From the NCBI GenBank assembly GCA_027450145.1, contig DAIDKH010000016.1:1-62128 (forward strand): 62,128 nucleotides of DNA, given 5' to 3'. The notes below the pieces were generated by a model. It did not search any database and had not been told where the DNA came from. It was given only the letters and a program-made list of their open reading frames with translations. This document shows, piece after piece, positions 35,657 through 46,100 of the stretch. Position 1 is the first letter of the stretch, and every line of letters starts with the position of its first letter. Source of the stretch: Chthonomonadaceae bacterium (GTDB taxonomy: Bacteria > Armatimonadota > Chthonomonadetes > Chthonomonadales > Chthonomonadaceae). The position numbers and the translations under genes were made by a program.

Positions 35657-36217
35657 GTTTACGGCTTGAATTTGCTATTTAGTATGAATGCTGGCATGGC
35701 TAATTCCTGGAAGAGGATGCGGAGTAAGTTGATATACAATCTTCCATTTCCCATGCCAGCCGTTGTTTGCTAGCATAGAATTCTGCTTCTTAGAAGTCAA
35801 CTACCCAACCTCGCTCGGAAGTCGGTTTTGCGAACGGTAAGGCCCGTGGCATATTGATGCGTGTCATGGTGTACCCCAAGCCTCATCTATCTAATCTGGT
35901 TCAACATTCGATAAAGATGGTCAGTCCTCGCCTGAGTGACCAGAGAATTGATCCTCCGGTTGGCGGATTTACACCGTGCTCGCAAACACCAGTACCTTCC
36001 ATTTCGTCAGAAAGATAAAGAAATTTGGCTGAGTGGCAGTTGGCGTGACTGTATCGTTTCAGGTTTGGTAGATGTATACAGCCCTTTGATATTAAGCCGT
36101 TGTACCCATTCCACACCAATTTGGTTAATGCTTCAGTCCAATAATATATTAATATTAATATGTTTATATAGTTGTTCGTGATTGAAGCTGTAGGGCAAAG
36201 CCTACGGGAGGCTTTTG
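35657..36217. other. Intergenic region between pheT and the efflux operon
   Basis: 561 bases, no convincing gene. It holds a nested hairpin (35690-35760), then an unremarkable stretch. A very AT-rich tract follows at about 36137-36172 (TATTAATATTAATATG type), and finally a small GTAGG/CCTAC hairpin at 36190-36205 directly before the GGGAGG ribosome site of the TolC-type gene. Confidence 0.5.
35690..35760 (+). other. Nested inverted repeat after pheT
   Basis: Perfect 10-bp outer arms GCTGGCATGG (35690-35699) and CCATGCCAGC (35751-35760), with an inner GGAAGA (35709-35714) / TCTTCC (35740-35745) pair. The 71-base structure starts 34 bases after the pheT stop. There is no T run, so it may be an RNA stabiliser or operator rather than a terminator. 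Confidence 0.55.
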
Positions 36218-37624
36218 ATGAATTGTCGATCCGCACGCAGGAGCCTGAATTTATCCATACTTGTTGCCATTGCTTTACTTCTTTCTCAACCTTTGATGGC
36301 AGAACACAGTCCTGCAACGAATAGTCCAGTTATTCTCAAGGCGCCAGATCAAAATAATGACAGCGACAGTGAACTCCAGATAATAACACTTAAAGAAGCA
36401 ATTACCGAAGCGCTAAATAACAACCAGCGAATCCGCGCTGCTGCTGGGTTGCTAAACGCTGCTGCAGACGACGTGCGTCGCAACAGGGCGAAGCTTTATG
36501 GTGAGCTTAATGTTTCGCTGTCGTTTCAGGCTCTCAATGACAAGCAACTGTTACGTCCATTGGCTGGCCCGGTTTCCCCCTCTGCCATAGGGCAACTACC
36601 ATTTGCTCAGTATCAGCTGCACTCCGGTGTTACCTACAGTTATCCTTTATATACGGGCGGCAAGTTGGCATATCAGATTGGCATTTCAAAAGACGCTGCG
36701 GAGCTTGCGCGCCTGGTGTTAGCCAACTCCAGCTCCGACGTCGTCTTTAACGTGACCTCCTTGTATGTCGAGGCAGTCGCACTTCAAAAGCAGTGTACTG
36801 CAATTGATGCAGAGTTGCAGGAACTCTCGTCAACTGAAAATCATATCCGCGTAGCCGTAGGCATTGGCAAGATAGCCGGAGTCGATCTTCTAAAAGTAAC
36901 GGATAGAATTGAAGAGGCTCGAGCCCAACGTGCAACTGTTACCTCGCGACAAACCCGTATACTCGCCATGTTATCCGCTGTCCTCGGCCGAAATGATGTC
37001 GGTATGGTAAAGCCCCGCGATCTGCCTGACTCTCTTCCTGAGCTTACCGCGACGCACGGGCAGCTACTAGCCAAAGCCGCCAAATCATTTAGAGTTCTAT
37101 CTTCTGCAGCTAATGTTGATCAGGCACAGACAGCGGTTAAGTTAACGCAGTCAGACCTTATGCCGTCGGTACAACTGCAGATGAGCTATTTTGAACACAC
37201 CAACCCTAATTATCCCTTAAACTCTCAAGACACATGGCTTGTTGGAGTGCAGGTTGCCTTGCCGCTAATGGACGGGGGAGAACGGCGAGCCGTCGTTGCA
37301 GCCGCGAAAGACAAGCTTGCCGCTGCACGGGCGCAGGATCTGCAATCGCGCTTGGATACTATTGCAGAGCTAACAGCGGCACTCGCCGCATGGGATGCCG
37401 CGCATCAACAGGTGACAGCAACTGAGGCCCAGGTGAAGGCGGCAGACGAGGTTGCAAGGATCGAGCAATTGCGATACGAAACCGGGGCAGGAAACATAGA
37501 GGATCTATTGCGCGCACGTACGCGACAAACTTCTGCACAGAGCAACTGCATTGAAGCGGTTGCACAGGTGTTCATTGCCGCCGCAGAGATTAACCACGTT
37601 GTAAGCGCGGAGGTGGTTAAATGA
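36218..37624 (+). CDS. TolC-like outer membrane efflux protein
   Basis: 468 residues from ATG 36218 (a TTG precedes it). Signal peptide LNLSILVAIALLLSQPLMA. The outer membrane efflux protein repeats are visible as ITLKEAITEALNNNQRIRAA and, in the second half, VQLQMSYFEHTNP and DTWLVGVQVALPLMDGGER. The second half ends in a long alpha-helical barrel segment (EVARIEQLRYETGAGNIEDLLRARTRQTSAQ). It is the exit duct of the efflux system and presence of this protein implies an outer membrane. The stop overlaps the next gene by ATGA. Confidence 0.92.
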   Translation: MNCRSARRSLNLSILVAIALLLSQPLMAEHSPATNSPVILKAPDQNNDSDSELQIITLKEAITEALNNNQRIRAAAGLLNAAADDVRRNRAKLYGELNVSLSFQALNDKQLLRPLAGPVSPSAIGQLPFAQYQLHSGVTYSYPLYTGGKLAYQIGISKDAAELARLVLANSSSDVVFNVTSLYVEAVALQKQCTAIDAELQELSSTENHIRVAVGIGKIAGVDLLKVTDRIEEARAQRATVTSRQTRILAMLSAVLGRNDVGMVKPRDLPDSLPELTATHGQLLAKAAKSFRVLSSAANVDQAQTAVKLTQSDLMPSVQLQMSYFEHTNPNYPLNSQDTWLVGVQVALPLMDGGERRAVVAAAKDKLAAARAQDLQSRLDTIAELTAALAAWDAAHQQVTATEAQVKAADEVARIEQLRYETGAGNIEDLLRARTRQTSAQSNCIEAVAQVFIAAAEINHVVSAEVVK

Positions 37625-39117
37625 ACCAGAGATTGAAACGGATAGTAGTGCTGCTAGTAGTCGTTTTTATTATAGTCGGGTTGGTGCGGCTGAGATCCCT
37701 GCGCGTTAGACAGCTCGCGTCAGAACCCACAGCAGTAATCGCACCATTGTCGGTTCATGTGGCGAAGGTGCGCATGGGAATTCTTACCGATACCGTTGAT
37801 GAATTAGGACAGGTTAAGACGCAGACAGAATCGACGATTTCGCCGCAGGTTTTGGCACGGTGCCTAGCAGTTTACAAGCGGGAGGGGGATACCGTTCATA
37901 AGGGCGAGATTATCGCCAAACTGGATTCAACGGAACTTGAGCAGATAGCAGCTGCCAGCCGGGATCAGTATATGGGGGGGCGAGCGTCTGCAGCCGCCGC
38001 GGGTAGCCTGGTACAGCAGGCTCGGGAGGATTACGTCGCGCGGCTATCCGACTTAGATGGCGCGCGGAGCGCTGTCGCTGCACAGGTTGCGGAGGCTGCC
38101 GCAGCTGCACAGAACGTTCAGGGCGCCAGGGCACAGGTGAGCGCCTTGCGCGCTACGTTGTTGTCGGCAAAAGTGGCCGCTGTTACGCAAGATGCGCGAA
38201 CCGAGCGCGACAAGATACTGTATGCTAACCAGGCTATTTCTAGGGAGCAGTACGAGGCATCTCTAGCCGCGCGGGCTTTGGCGCGTTCAACTGTAACCTC
38301 CCTAAGTAGTCAGATCGAAGCAGCACAAGCATCTGTAGCCGCCTCGGAAAGTCGAGCAGCAGCTGTTGAGCAGGCGGTAGCAGGTGCGCGTTCCAAGGTA
38401 TCTGCTTTAACTGCGGCGGCATCGGTAGCTAAGGCACGCATAGTTAGCCAGGCAAAATCTGCGGTGGCTGTGAACCAACAGGCAAGGGGATTGGCCAATT
38501 CTTTACGTACCGCCGAAACGAGAGTTAAGTACGCCACTTTACGGGCACCGTACGACGGTATTGTGACTGCACGACTTGCAGAACCCGGCGATCTAATCGG
38601 TCCGGGCCAGCCCGTGGTCAGGGTACAAAAACCTGGAATGGTCCGGGTCATCGTTAACGTTCCGCAAGAGCTCACTTCCGTTGCTCATGTAGGCAACCTT
38701 ATGACGCTAGTTTTGGATGGTGAGAGCATGAACGTTGCAATCAGTCGTATCTTTCCTGCGCTGAGCCAGGCTCACCAACTAACCGTAGAGGCTGATCTAC
38801 CTCGGGTGCCGTTTGGGCTCCGCAGTGGCTCTACACTATCGGTGCGAGTGCATGTTAAGTCACAGTTTGGCAAGATTGTGCCCGTGGACTCTGTACTTAG
38901 CGGGGATAATGGGACAGTTATTTTCTGTGTCCACGCGGGCAACCTGCAGATGGTACCGGTTAAAGTTGTCTCGCAACAAGGTGGTGAGTATCTGGTTACC
39001 GGATCCCTAAACGCAAACGACAATGTCGTGGTGGGGCAGCAGGCACAGCTCATGACCATGTACAGCGGTGAGAAGGTCTCTGCGTTGTCACTTGGAGACG
39101 GCAATGAGAATAGTTGA
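37621..39117 (+). CDS. RND efflux periplasmic adaptor (HlyD/MFP family)
   Basis: 498 residues. An uncleaved or signal N-terminal helix (IVVLLVVVFIIVGLV) is followed by a biotinyl-lipoyl half motif (GDTVHKGEIIAKLDSTEL). A long Ala/Gln-rich coiled-coil hairpin spans about 115-300, longer than in AcrA. The second lipoyl half and barrel domain read LRAPYDGIVTARLAEPGDLIGPGQPV. Bridges the RND pump and the TolC-type duct. Overlaps both neighbouring genes (4 bases upstream, 14 bases downstream). Confidence 0.92.
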   Translation: MNQRLKRIVVLLVVVFIIVGLVRLRSLRVRQLASEPTAVIAPLSVHVAKVRMGILTDTVDELGQVKTQTESTISPQVLARCLAVYKREGDTVHKGEIIAKLDSTELEQIAAASRDQYMGGRASAAAAGSLVQQAREDYVARLSDLDGARSAVAAQVAEAAAAAQNVQGARAQVSALRATLLSAKVAAVTQDARTERDKILYANQAISREQYEASLAARALARSTVTSLSSQIEAAQASVAASESRAAAVEQAVAGARSKVSALTAAASVAKARIVSQAKSAVAVNQQARGLANSLRTAETRVKYATLRAPYDGIVTARLAEPGDLIGPGQPVVRVQKPGMVRVIVNVPQELTSVAHVGNLMTLVLDGESMNVAISRIFPALSQAHQLTVEADLPRVPFGLRSGSTLSVRVHVKSQFGKIVPVDSVLSGDNGTVIFCVHAGNLQMVPVKVVSQQGGEYLVTGSLNANDNVVVGQQAQLMTMYSGEKVSALSLGDGNENS

Positions 39118-42100
39118 TAAGCTGCTGCACAAGCCCCACCTGGTGATGTCCCTCATACTCCTGGGTGCATTTGTTGGGTTCTTGGGCTGGCAGCGCATGC
39201 CCGTTAACCTGTTTCCAGATTCCGAGAGGCCGCAAGTTGCGGTAGTGACCGTTTATGCAGGTGCTGACGCATCAGACGTTGAGACAGATGTGAGCCAACC
39301 GATAGAACGAGAACTGGCCACCATTGAGGACGTTAGACGGGTAACGTCGGTTAGTAAAGATGAAGTAAGCTCAGTTGTTGTGGAATTTCAGTACAGTAAA
39401 GGTCTGGAATCTGCTGCCACTGATGTCGCAAATGCTCTTTCGAAGGTATCGTCGCGCTTGCCTCGTAATGCACAGCCCCCAATGTTGTTTAAGATTTCTT
39501 CTGCCACACCTTCCGTCATAACTCTGGCGCTGCGACCTCGCCATGGTTCTCCGCTGGACCTTTCAATGGTGCGGCAACTCGCTGATAATGAGATTAAGGA
39601 CAGGTTGTTACGTGTGCCGAATGTCTCGAACGTGGAAGTGTTCGGTGGTCACGAGCCCATTCTCCGTATAACCGTTGACTCGGTCAAAATGGCACGATAT
39701 TCTCTAACACCACCGCGCATTCAAGCAGCGCTGGAAGCCTACAACAGTAACCGGCCTTTGGGATTGGTGATAAGTAATAGGACGCATTATCTTCTCAAAC
39801 AGCAAGGCGAATTTGCGAGCCTAAACGATGTGCGAAATATAGTGATCGCACATGAGGCTGATGGAGATGTCCACCTTCGTGACGTCGCAGAAGTTACACG
39901 CTCGGTGCCGGATGCGCAGAGTTCCTATCATGCGGATGGTCAACCAGCAATTGCAATTAACATCCAACGGTCTCCAACCGGCCATGCGCTAGATACATAC
40001 AATAGCGTTTTAGCCTGTTTGCCGCAGTTAGAACGCGACTACCCAAACATCCGTTTTTCTGCACCGGATAACCAGGGTGAGCTCATAAAGCTGTCCGTAA
40101 GCAACATGCAGGATGCTCTTCGAGATGCGATTGTGATGACCGTTCTCGTCATCTTTGTATTTCTTGCGGACATTCCTTTAATGCTATTGGCAGCAATTTC
40201 CATTCCGTTCACGTACCTTTTGACGTTCGCCGTAATGTGGCTGATGGGTTACGAGTTCAATATTGTGACTCTTACTGCAGTAATTGTGGCAGTTGGCATG
40301 CTGTTAGATGACGCGATCGTTGTACTTGAAAACATCGAACGTCATCACAGTGAACTGGGAAAAGATGTCCGGGAGGCCACAGTGGGCGGTACCGAGGAAG
40401 TGATGCTCGCGGTATTTTCCGGTACGTACGCTACGCTTATGGTTCTGCTGCCGATAATCTTCATAGGGGGCTATGTTCAAACAGTTTTACGACCGATGGC
40501 CGTTACCGTGTCTATAGCATTGCTAGCTTCTTATATAGTATCCATCACCGTGATACCATTGCTCGCACCCGTGCTTCTGCGCAAAGCTCACGGTCGTCGA
40601 CGCACCTTGGTCGAGCGAACAGTAAAGCTGTTCGACAAACATATCGTATCGCGTCTGCGCGACGGCTACGTTTCCGTTGTCACCTCTGCCATTCGTCGCC
40701 CATGGCTATTTATACCGCCTGCAATGATTGCCCTGGTGCTCTCATTACGTCAGCTGCCCGTCATAGGGCGTGATTTGATGCCGCCAATGGATACCGGCAT
40801 CATCAAGGCCTCGGTGCAGATGTACTCCAACACGTCGCTCGCGAACACCAGTAGCGCCGTTGCTGCTATGGAGAAGCTAATTCGCTCGCATCCAGAGGTG
40901 GTCTCTGTATCTTCTACCATTGGAACCGAACCTGGCGTTATTTCGTTTGGCACCGGACGAACGCCTCAGCAGTGCGATATGACTATACATTTGACGGACC
41001 GATTTCATCGAAAGACAACAATTTGGGAACTCGAGAATGAGATTCGCCGGCAGATGCGCAGTGTGCCTGGTGTACAGTTTGCGGACGTTTTTGACTATGG
41101 TGCAACACCCCTGTCTACTGTGGGGGCTCCCGTGGACATAATGATTTCCGGGCCAGATATGCCTGTTCTGTCCGATTTGGCAGCGAATATCTCACATAGA
41201 CTGGAAGCAAACGTTCGAGGTCTCACATCGGTGCGTACTTCTTGGAACCTCGAGTCCCGTGAGCTACAATTTCACTTCGTGCCTGAACGCGCTGCTCTCT
41301 ACGGCGTTTCGCCTCTCGATTTGGCTAGCCAGATACAGGGCGGCCTCCACGGTCTGCCAGCCTCTACGTATCGCGTCGCTGGAGAGGAAGGGCTGCCGCT
41401 GTGGCTGCAGTTTGCGAGCTACGATCGGTCATCAATAGCCGCGCTACAAGGCTATCGTGTGCAGACGCCTCACGGCGCAATACCCCTTGCGGATTTTGGT
41501 GAGATAAGTACCGCTAATGTGCCCACGATTATTTCGCGGCAGTCGCTGCAGCGCACAATTGATATTCGTGCATTTAGAGCAAAGACACCTATAACGCAGT
41601 TGCAGAGTCAGATAGAGAAGCAGCTGAGTTCCATTCGGCTACCGCGTGGATATACCATTAGCTACGAAGGTGAACAGAAGTTAATGGAAACGTCCTTTGT
41701 TCGATTAATGAGTGCACTCGGAATTGGCGTGTTTCTACTATATTTCTCGCTGGTCCCTGCATTTCGGTCATGGTTACATCCGGTGATAATCATGGTTGCT
41801 ATTCCATTTGGGATAATTGGTGCAGCTTGGGGACTTATGTTGGCAGGGTTACACAGTTCGATGCCTTCTATGATGGGAATGATATTGCTATCAGGCATTG
41901 TGGTCAAAAACTCCATTCTCCTAATCGACTTCATTGAAGAAGCAAGGTCGTCGGGTAAAAGTGTGGATGAAGCGTTGGTGGGAAGTGTAGTGGTACGCAC
42001 ACGACCAATTCTAATGACCGCTGTTGGCACCTCGATAGGTATGGTGCCGGTTGCTATGGGATGGGCAATCGGTCTTGAGCGACTGGCCGGCCTCGGGACG

Positions 42101-42229
42101 GTTGCAATTGCCGGCTTGCTCGTTTCCACTATCTTCACACTCGTCTATGTACCGGTCTTCTACAAAATCGTGGAGTCGCTTAAAGCCCGGTTTGAACATA
42201 GTGCGCACACGACTGAAAGAGGTAGCTAA
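39104..42229 (+). CDS. RND superfamily efflux pump (AcrB/MdtB-like)
   Basis: 1041 residues. ATG 39104 (MRIVDKLLHKPHLVMS) has GGAGA eight bases upstream; the longer frame from 39068 is inside the adaptor gene. Hallmarks are the first transmembrane helix, porter-domain motif GADASDVETDVSQPIERELATIEDV, twelve transmembrane segments, and the proton-relay pair Asp402-Asp403 in LLDDAIVVLENIERH. PVAMGWAIG appears in the last bundle. Proton-driven export of drugs or other amphiphiles; the paired Asp in helix 4 fits HAE1-type rather than heavy-metal pumps. Substrate unknown. Confidence 0.93.
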   Translation: MRIVDKLLHKPHLVMSLILLGAFVGFLGWQRMPVNLFPDSERPQVAVVTVYAGADASDVETDVSQPIERELATIEDVRRVTSVSKDEVSSVVVEFQYSKGLESAATDVANALSKVSSRLPRNAQPPMLFKISSATPSVITLALRPRHGSPLDLSMVRQLADNEIKDRLLRVPNVSNVEVFGGHEPILRITVDSVKMARYSLTPPRIQAALEAYNSNRPLGLVISNRTHYLLKQQGEFASLNDVRNIVIAHEADGDVHLRDVAEVTRSVPDAQSSYHADGQPAIAINIQRSPTGHALDTYNSVLACLPQLERDYPNIRFSAPDNQGELIKLSVSNMQDALRDAIVMTVLVIFVFLADIPLMLLAAISIPFTYLLTFAVMWLMGYEFNIVTLTAVIVAVGMLLDDAIVVLENIERHHSELGKDVREATVGGTEEVMLAVFSGTYATLMVLLPIIFIGGYVQTVLRPMAVTVSIALLASYIVSITVIPLLAPVLLRKAHGRRRTLVERTVKLFDKHIVSRLRDGYVSVVTSAIRRPWLFIPPAMIALVLSLRQLPVIGRDLMPPMDTGIIKASVQMYSNTSLANTSSAVAAMEKLIRSHPEVVSVSSTIGTEPGVISFGTGRTPQQCDMTIHLTDRFHRKTTIWELENEIRRQMRSVPGVQFADVFDYGATPLSTVGAPVDIMISGPDMPVLSDLAANISHRLEANVRGLTSVRTSWNLESRELQFHFVPERAALYGVSPLDLASQIQGGLHGLPASTYRVAGEEGLPLWLQFASYDRSSIAALQGYRVQTPHGAIPLADFGEISTANVPTIISRQSLQRTIDIRAFRAKTPITQLQSQIEKQLSSIRLPRGYTISYEGEQKLMETSFVRLMSALGIGVFLLYFSLVPAFRSWLHPVIIMVAIPFGIIGAAWGLMLAGLHSSMPSMMGMILLSGIVVKNSILLIDFIEEARSSGKSVDEALVGSVVVRTRPILMTAVGTSIGMVPVAMGWAIGLERLAGLGTVAIAGLLVSTIFTLVYVPVFYKIVESLKARFEHSAHTTERGS

Positions 42230-42372
42230 ATTCTGTTTATCGTGGAATAACGAGACTTGCGTGGTGCATTACACGCCGTAGGGTGTAATACCTGTCGATT
42301 GTACAAATCACCGAAACGGGCCAATCAACCATTTCGTAGGGTCATTGATATTGTTGAGAAATGGAGAATACA

Positions 42373-42696
42373 GTGATGATTGTAACCACGAGCGGCGAAA
42401 TAGCGGGGGCGACAATTTCGGAATACCTAGGTATCGTCCGTGGTATTGTTGTTCGCACACCCAACATCGGTCAGGGGTTGATGGGCGGCCTCGAGTCTGT
42501 TCTTGGCGGCCGTAACCAAACTTTTAGCGGGATTTGTGAACAGGCGCGCGCCGAGGCAACGGATGCGATGGTTCAACACGCTCAGGGTTTGGGAGCTCAC
42601 GCAATAATCGCTATGCGTTACGACTCGACTGAATTGCAGGCCGGCATGACCGAGGTACTGGCGTATGGCACTGCCGTAACCCTGAACGGGAAGTAA
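42373..42696 (+). CDS. YbjQ family protein
   Basis: About 107 residues, member of the YbjQ (UPF0145) family often listed as putative heavy-metal-binding. Visible are the TISEYLGIVRGIVVRTPN core, GGRNQTFSGICEQARAEATDAMVQHAQGLGAHAIIAMRYD, and the final AYGTAV strand. The open frame starts at ATG 42361, but GTG 42373 (then ATG) has GGAG six bases upstream and better fits family length. The function is not established; the proteins form oligomeric rings. Confidence 0.87.
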   Translation: MMIVTTSGEIAGATISEYLGIVRGIVVRTPNIGQGLMGGLESVLGGRNQTFSGICEQARAEATDAMVQHAQGLGAHAIIAMRYDSTELQAGMTEVLAYGTAVTLNGK

Positions 42697-42711
42697 TTAG
42701 CTGATGATGAA

Positions 42712-42751
42712 ACGGTGGAGTTTCAGACTCTCTGGTCTTAATCTCCACTGT
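42712..42751 (+). terminator. Branched hairpin after the ybjQ-like gene
   Basis: 9-bp outer stem ACGGTGGAG / CTCCACTGT with an inner AGAC/GTCT stem, 16 bases after the stop. No T run follows, so the terminator role is tentative. Confidence 0.4.
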
Positions 42752-42858
42752 CGATACCTGGCATACGACAGTAAATAGTGAGGCAGCAACCGTCTTAGAT
42801 ACATTGAAGACTGTTGATGCGACCACTAATTCGAGGACCCAACCGGAGGAATTAAGAG

Positions 42859-42930
42859 AGCGGGAGACGAGGTTCGAACTCGCGACTTCTTCCTTGGCAA
42901 GGAAGCGCTCTACCACTGAGCTACTCCCGC
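42859..42930 (-). tRNA. tRNA-Gly (anticodon GCC)
   Basis: The minus strand reads GCGGGAG at the 5' end pairing with CTCCCGC. The D arm is AGCTCAGTGGTAGAGC, the anticodon stem-loop CTTCCTTGCCAAGGAAG with GCC, and the T arm GCGAGTTCGAACCTCGT. 72 bases including the discriminator T; CCA is not encoded. It lies 15 bases downstream of tRNA-Leu, so they share a transcript. Confidence 0.97.
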
Positions 42931-42945
42931 ACATTAATCAAACGA

Positions 42946-43026
42946 TGGGCAAGAGGGGAGTTGAACCCCTACGCCTTGCGGCACTGGAACCTAAATCCAG
43001 CGTGTCTGCCATTCCACCACTCGCCC
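42946..43026 (-). tRNA. tRNA-Leu (anticodon UAG)
   Basis: The minus strand shows acceptor GGGCGAG / CTTGCCC, D arm TGGAATGGCAGACA, anticodon stem-loop CTGGATTTAGGTTCCAG with TAG, a long class II variable arm (TGCCGCAAGGCG) and T arm GGGGTTCAACTCCCC. Discriminator A; CCA not encoded. A strong promoter lies just upstream (43077-43106). Confidence 0.97.
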
Positions 43027-43076
43027 AAATTGCAGGACGTCTTGTCCGGCAGTATCGCGTGGCCGCCCGATGCAAT

Positions 43077-43106
43077 AATATATCATGCACAATATCCCTG
43101 TGTCAA
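43077..43106 (-). promoter_or_regulatory. Sigma70 promoter for the tRNA-Leu/tRNA-Gly transcript
   Basis: On the minus strand: consensus TTGACA (43106-43101), 18-base spacer, TATATT (43082-43077). It sits between the regulator gene's stop and tRNA-Leu, giving a leader of about 45 bases. Confidence 0.8.
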
Positions 43107-43155
43107 GGATGGTTTCCAATTTTGTTCGATCCTACAGGCCTAAGGACCGTTCATT

Positions 43156-46100
43156 TCACTGCCGTGCCTTTGGGGCCGTACACTGCTGATCTAGCATGTT
43201 AAGGTAAATTGAGAACAATCGGCCGATATCTGAAGAGTTTATTAGTTGAACGTCTTTCGCCCTAAGTAACGCAATGTCTACTCGTTCCTGACCAATATGC
43301 TGTTCTGCGCTCGCAATCAACTGTTGATGTTCACGCGCCAAATCGTGCGGGGGGTGAATTTCACCTATATTTCGTAATTGATCTGCCAAAGCGAGTACAG
43401 TTACGGCCGAGTCGTAATCTTCCATAGCCACCATAGCCTTTCCCAGAAGCTCGAACATGTCGTAGTTGCTACCGATATCCGTTCGTGGAGGCAGCCAGTG
43501 AAGACTTTGGGCCTGCTTTAATGATTGGCGCAGGAGTACTGCGTCCGAGGCACGTGTACTCGCCAAAATCAAATATAGATAACAGGTCAAGTTGAACCTG
43601 TCATCGTTCCAAATGTTAAGCTCAGCTAATAGGAATTTAAACTGCTCACTCGCTGTATGATAGTTATCAGCGTTCAATTCTGTGACAGCCAGGGCAAGAC
43701 CTGCACGCCATTTGTGCCATGACACGTCAACTGTTGTGATCGCCTGAATTGCACCATATAAAATCCTTGCAGAAGTGACATCCTCATCGCGCAATGCAGC
43801 CTGGCATAGATCTGCGATGCATTCCGCAACCAGAATTTCATCGCCCTCGTTTCGCGCTTCAAAGAGGCATTCTAGCAGTAGCTGTTTTGCAGTACGGCGT
43901 GTGCCCGAGGACAGCTGTACACATGCTCTTAAGTTCTTGCAATAAATGGCATTAACGGTGCGCTGCAATCTCTTGTGTAGGAGTTCTGCCTCTAAGTATA
44001 ATGCTTCGGCTTCGGCAAACTGACCCAATTCACATTTCACCGCCGCAATATTCATGAGGTTAGTCGCCATTCCGCGCGGGTCGTTAATTAACCGATATGT
44101 GGCTAATGCAGGTGTGTAGTATTGGCTAATGGCACTGCTTCGATGGCCCCTGGCCCATTCTAAATTCCCGCGAACCGTCTGGACTCTCGCTGCATTGCGG
44201 AGATCGCCGATGCTGTGCGACTTGCGCCACGCCTGTCTCAGGCACGCTTCCGACTCTTCATACAGCCTGGCTCTGTAGTATTCATGGGCCATTAAACTCA
44301 ACGTTAGTGCTTCGTGGTACTCGTCACCGCACTCATTAGCAACAGCGAGACACTTTTCGCCCATCGCCAACTTTTGTTCAGTGCATAAATTCTCGCGCAA
44401 CACAGAGAGATAGGCCAGCATCGGTTCGTGATACCGGCCACGGATCGCACTCATTGTTTGCGATGCTCGTTCCACGAGGTCGTCTGCGTCGGTTGTGTCA
44501 CCACGGGCGATGGCGATTTTAAGAAGCGCAAGTTGAACCTTAATTAACGCATTCGGTAAATCAGCAGAAAGCGTTGAAGCGTTTAGCGCCGTCAATACAG
44601 AACGTGCAAAGGTGAGGTAACCACGAGATTCCCAGAACGCCGTTAGGTTCCATGCGATTTCTGTAAGGCTATCGAGTCGTGCAGGGTCTTGTGGTTCTTC
44701 GGATATCTCGTTTGTAAGGATGGCCACGTAATTCGTATGCTCAGTCTCCAACCGATCCAGCCATAGTGCCTGATGATGCCCACGTAGCTCCGAGGCTGCC
44801 AGCGTTGAGAAAGATCGCAACACCTCAATGAATTGCGACATGGCCTGCTTGTAGCATGCGCTTGTTACCAGCTTATTGCGTACGAAAAGTTTTACGGGTT
44901 CTTGCAGTACATAACATGTCTCGCCTGCAGAGTTCACCATACGAACCAGTGACCAGTCGGTTAGCGAATACAGTGCCCGAGCAACCTGACTGGGATTCGT
45001 GCCAGCCTGTTCGGCGATGCTGCCCAAATGTTCGAGATGGAATGGCCCGGCAAAAAGCGCCAAATACCCTAATAAGGATTTTTCTTGTTCGTTGAGCAAG
45101 TTGTACGTCCACTCAATTAAAGCGTTCATAGTTCGGTGACGCATCGGACGTGTGGAGTCCTGCAAATCAAGTTCAGTAAGGGCATTCGCTGCAATATTAG
45201 ATGATAGGGCTGATAGTGACAGGTGTGCCGTTCGTGCCGCAGCCATCTCAATTGCAAGTGGAATTCCCTCTAGTTTTTGGCAGATACTTACGATCTCCAG
45301 AATATTGTCCTCACAGACCCGAAACTCCCCGTCTGCCATCGACGCCCGCTCTATAAAGAGCTTAACGGCGGAAGAGTTACTCACAATGCTCTCTAGTGAA
45401 GAGGTATCCTCAGCGGGTAGCGAGAGCGGATGGACCCTAAGTCGCCATTCCTCCGCTATCCCCAGCGGTCGGCGACTGGTAGAGAGAATACGGATGAGTG
45501 GTAGCTTCCCCAGCAAACTCTTGATCACTGCGGCGGCGTCCTCGATAATCTGTTCACAGTTATCAAAGATCAGCACAGCCGCTTTACCGGATAGGCTGCT
45601 GACAATGCGCTGCTCTGGTTCCGCACTGTGGTCATCGAACAGACCTAGAGCGCGAATGGCTGCAGGTAAAATTTGATTGAATTCTGACACGGATGCCAGT
45701 TCAATAATATAAACAGGGATGCCCAATACGCGAGGTATTTGGTGCGCTGCTTCTATCGCCAACCTGGTTTTACCAACCCCTCCGCTACCGGTAAGCGTAA
45801 TAAGGCGATGCTGCTTTAACTTGGCGCAAATCACCCGCAACTCATTCTCGCGGCCGTATATGGTAGGCATGGCACCTGGCATCATTGTGAACGTCGCAGC
45901 GGCAGGCGAGCATATTGTCGGTGTCCCGATTTCGTATGGATCATGAGCGGTGGTTTGAGCGAAGGCGGCGAGTTGCTTGATATCGCTGCCAACATCAAGG
46001 TTTAGGTCGCGTAAGATACGTGCTCTAAAAGTACGGTAAGCAACGAGCGCATGGAGACTGTCGCCAGTGGATATATGGCATTCCATCAGCATACGCATCA

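Noticed and set aside
36185-36217. Possible c-di-GMP-I riboswitch (GCAAAGCCTACGGG resembles part of its core)
   Set aside because: The upstream half of the aptamer (GGCAAACC and its hairpin) is missing; the preceding bases are plain A/T. Only a short hairpin is supported.
35901-36317. 138-codon minus-strand frame upstream of the TolC-type gene
   Set aside because: It runs antisense into the signal-peptide codons of a clear gene, has no ribosome site, and its residues look random.
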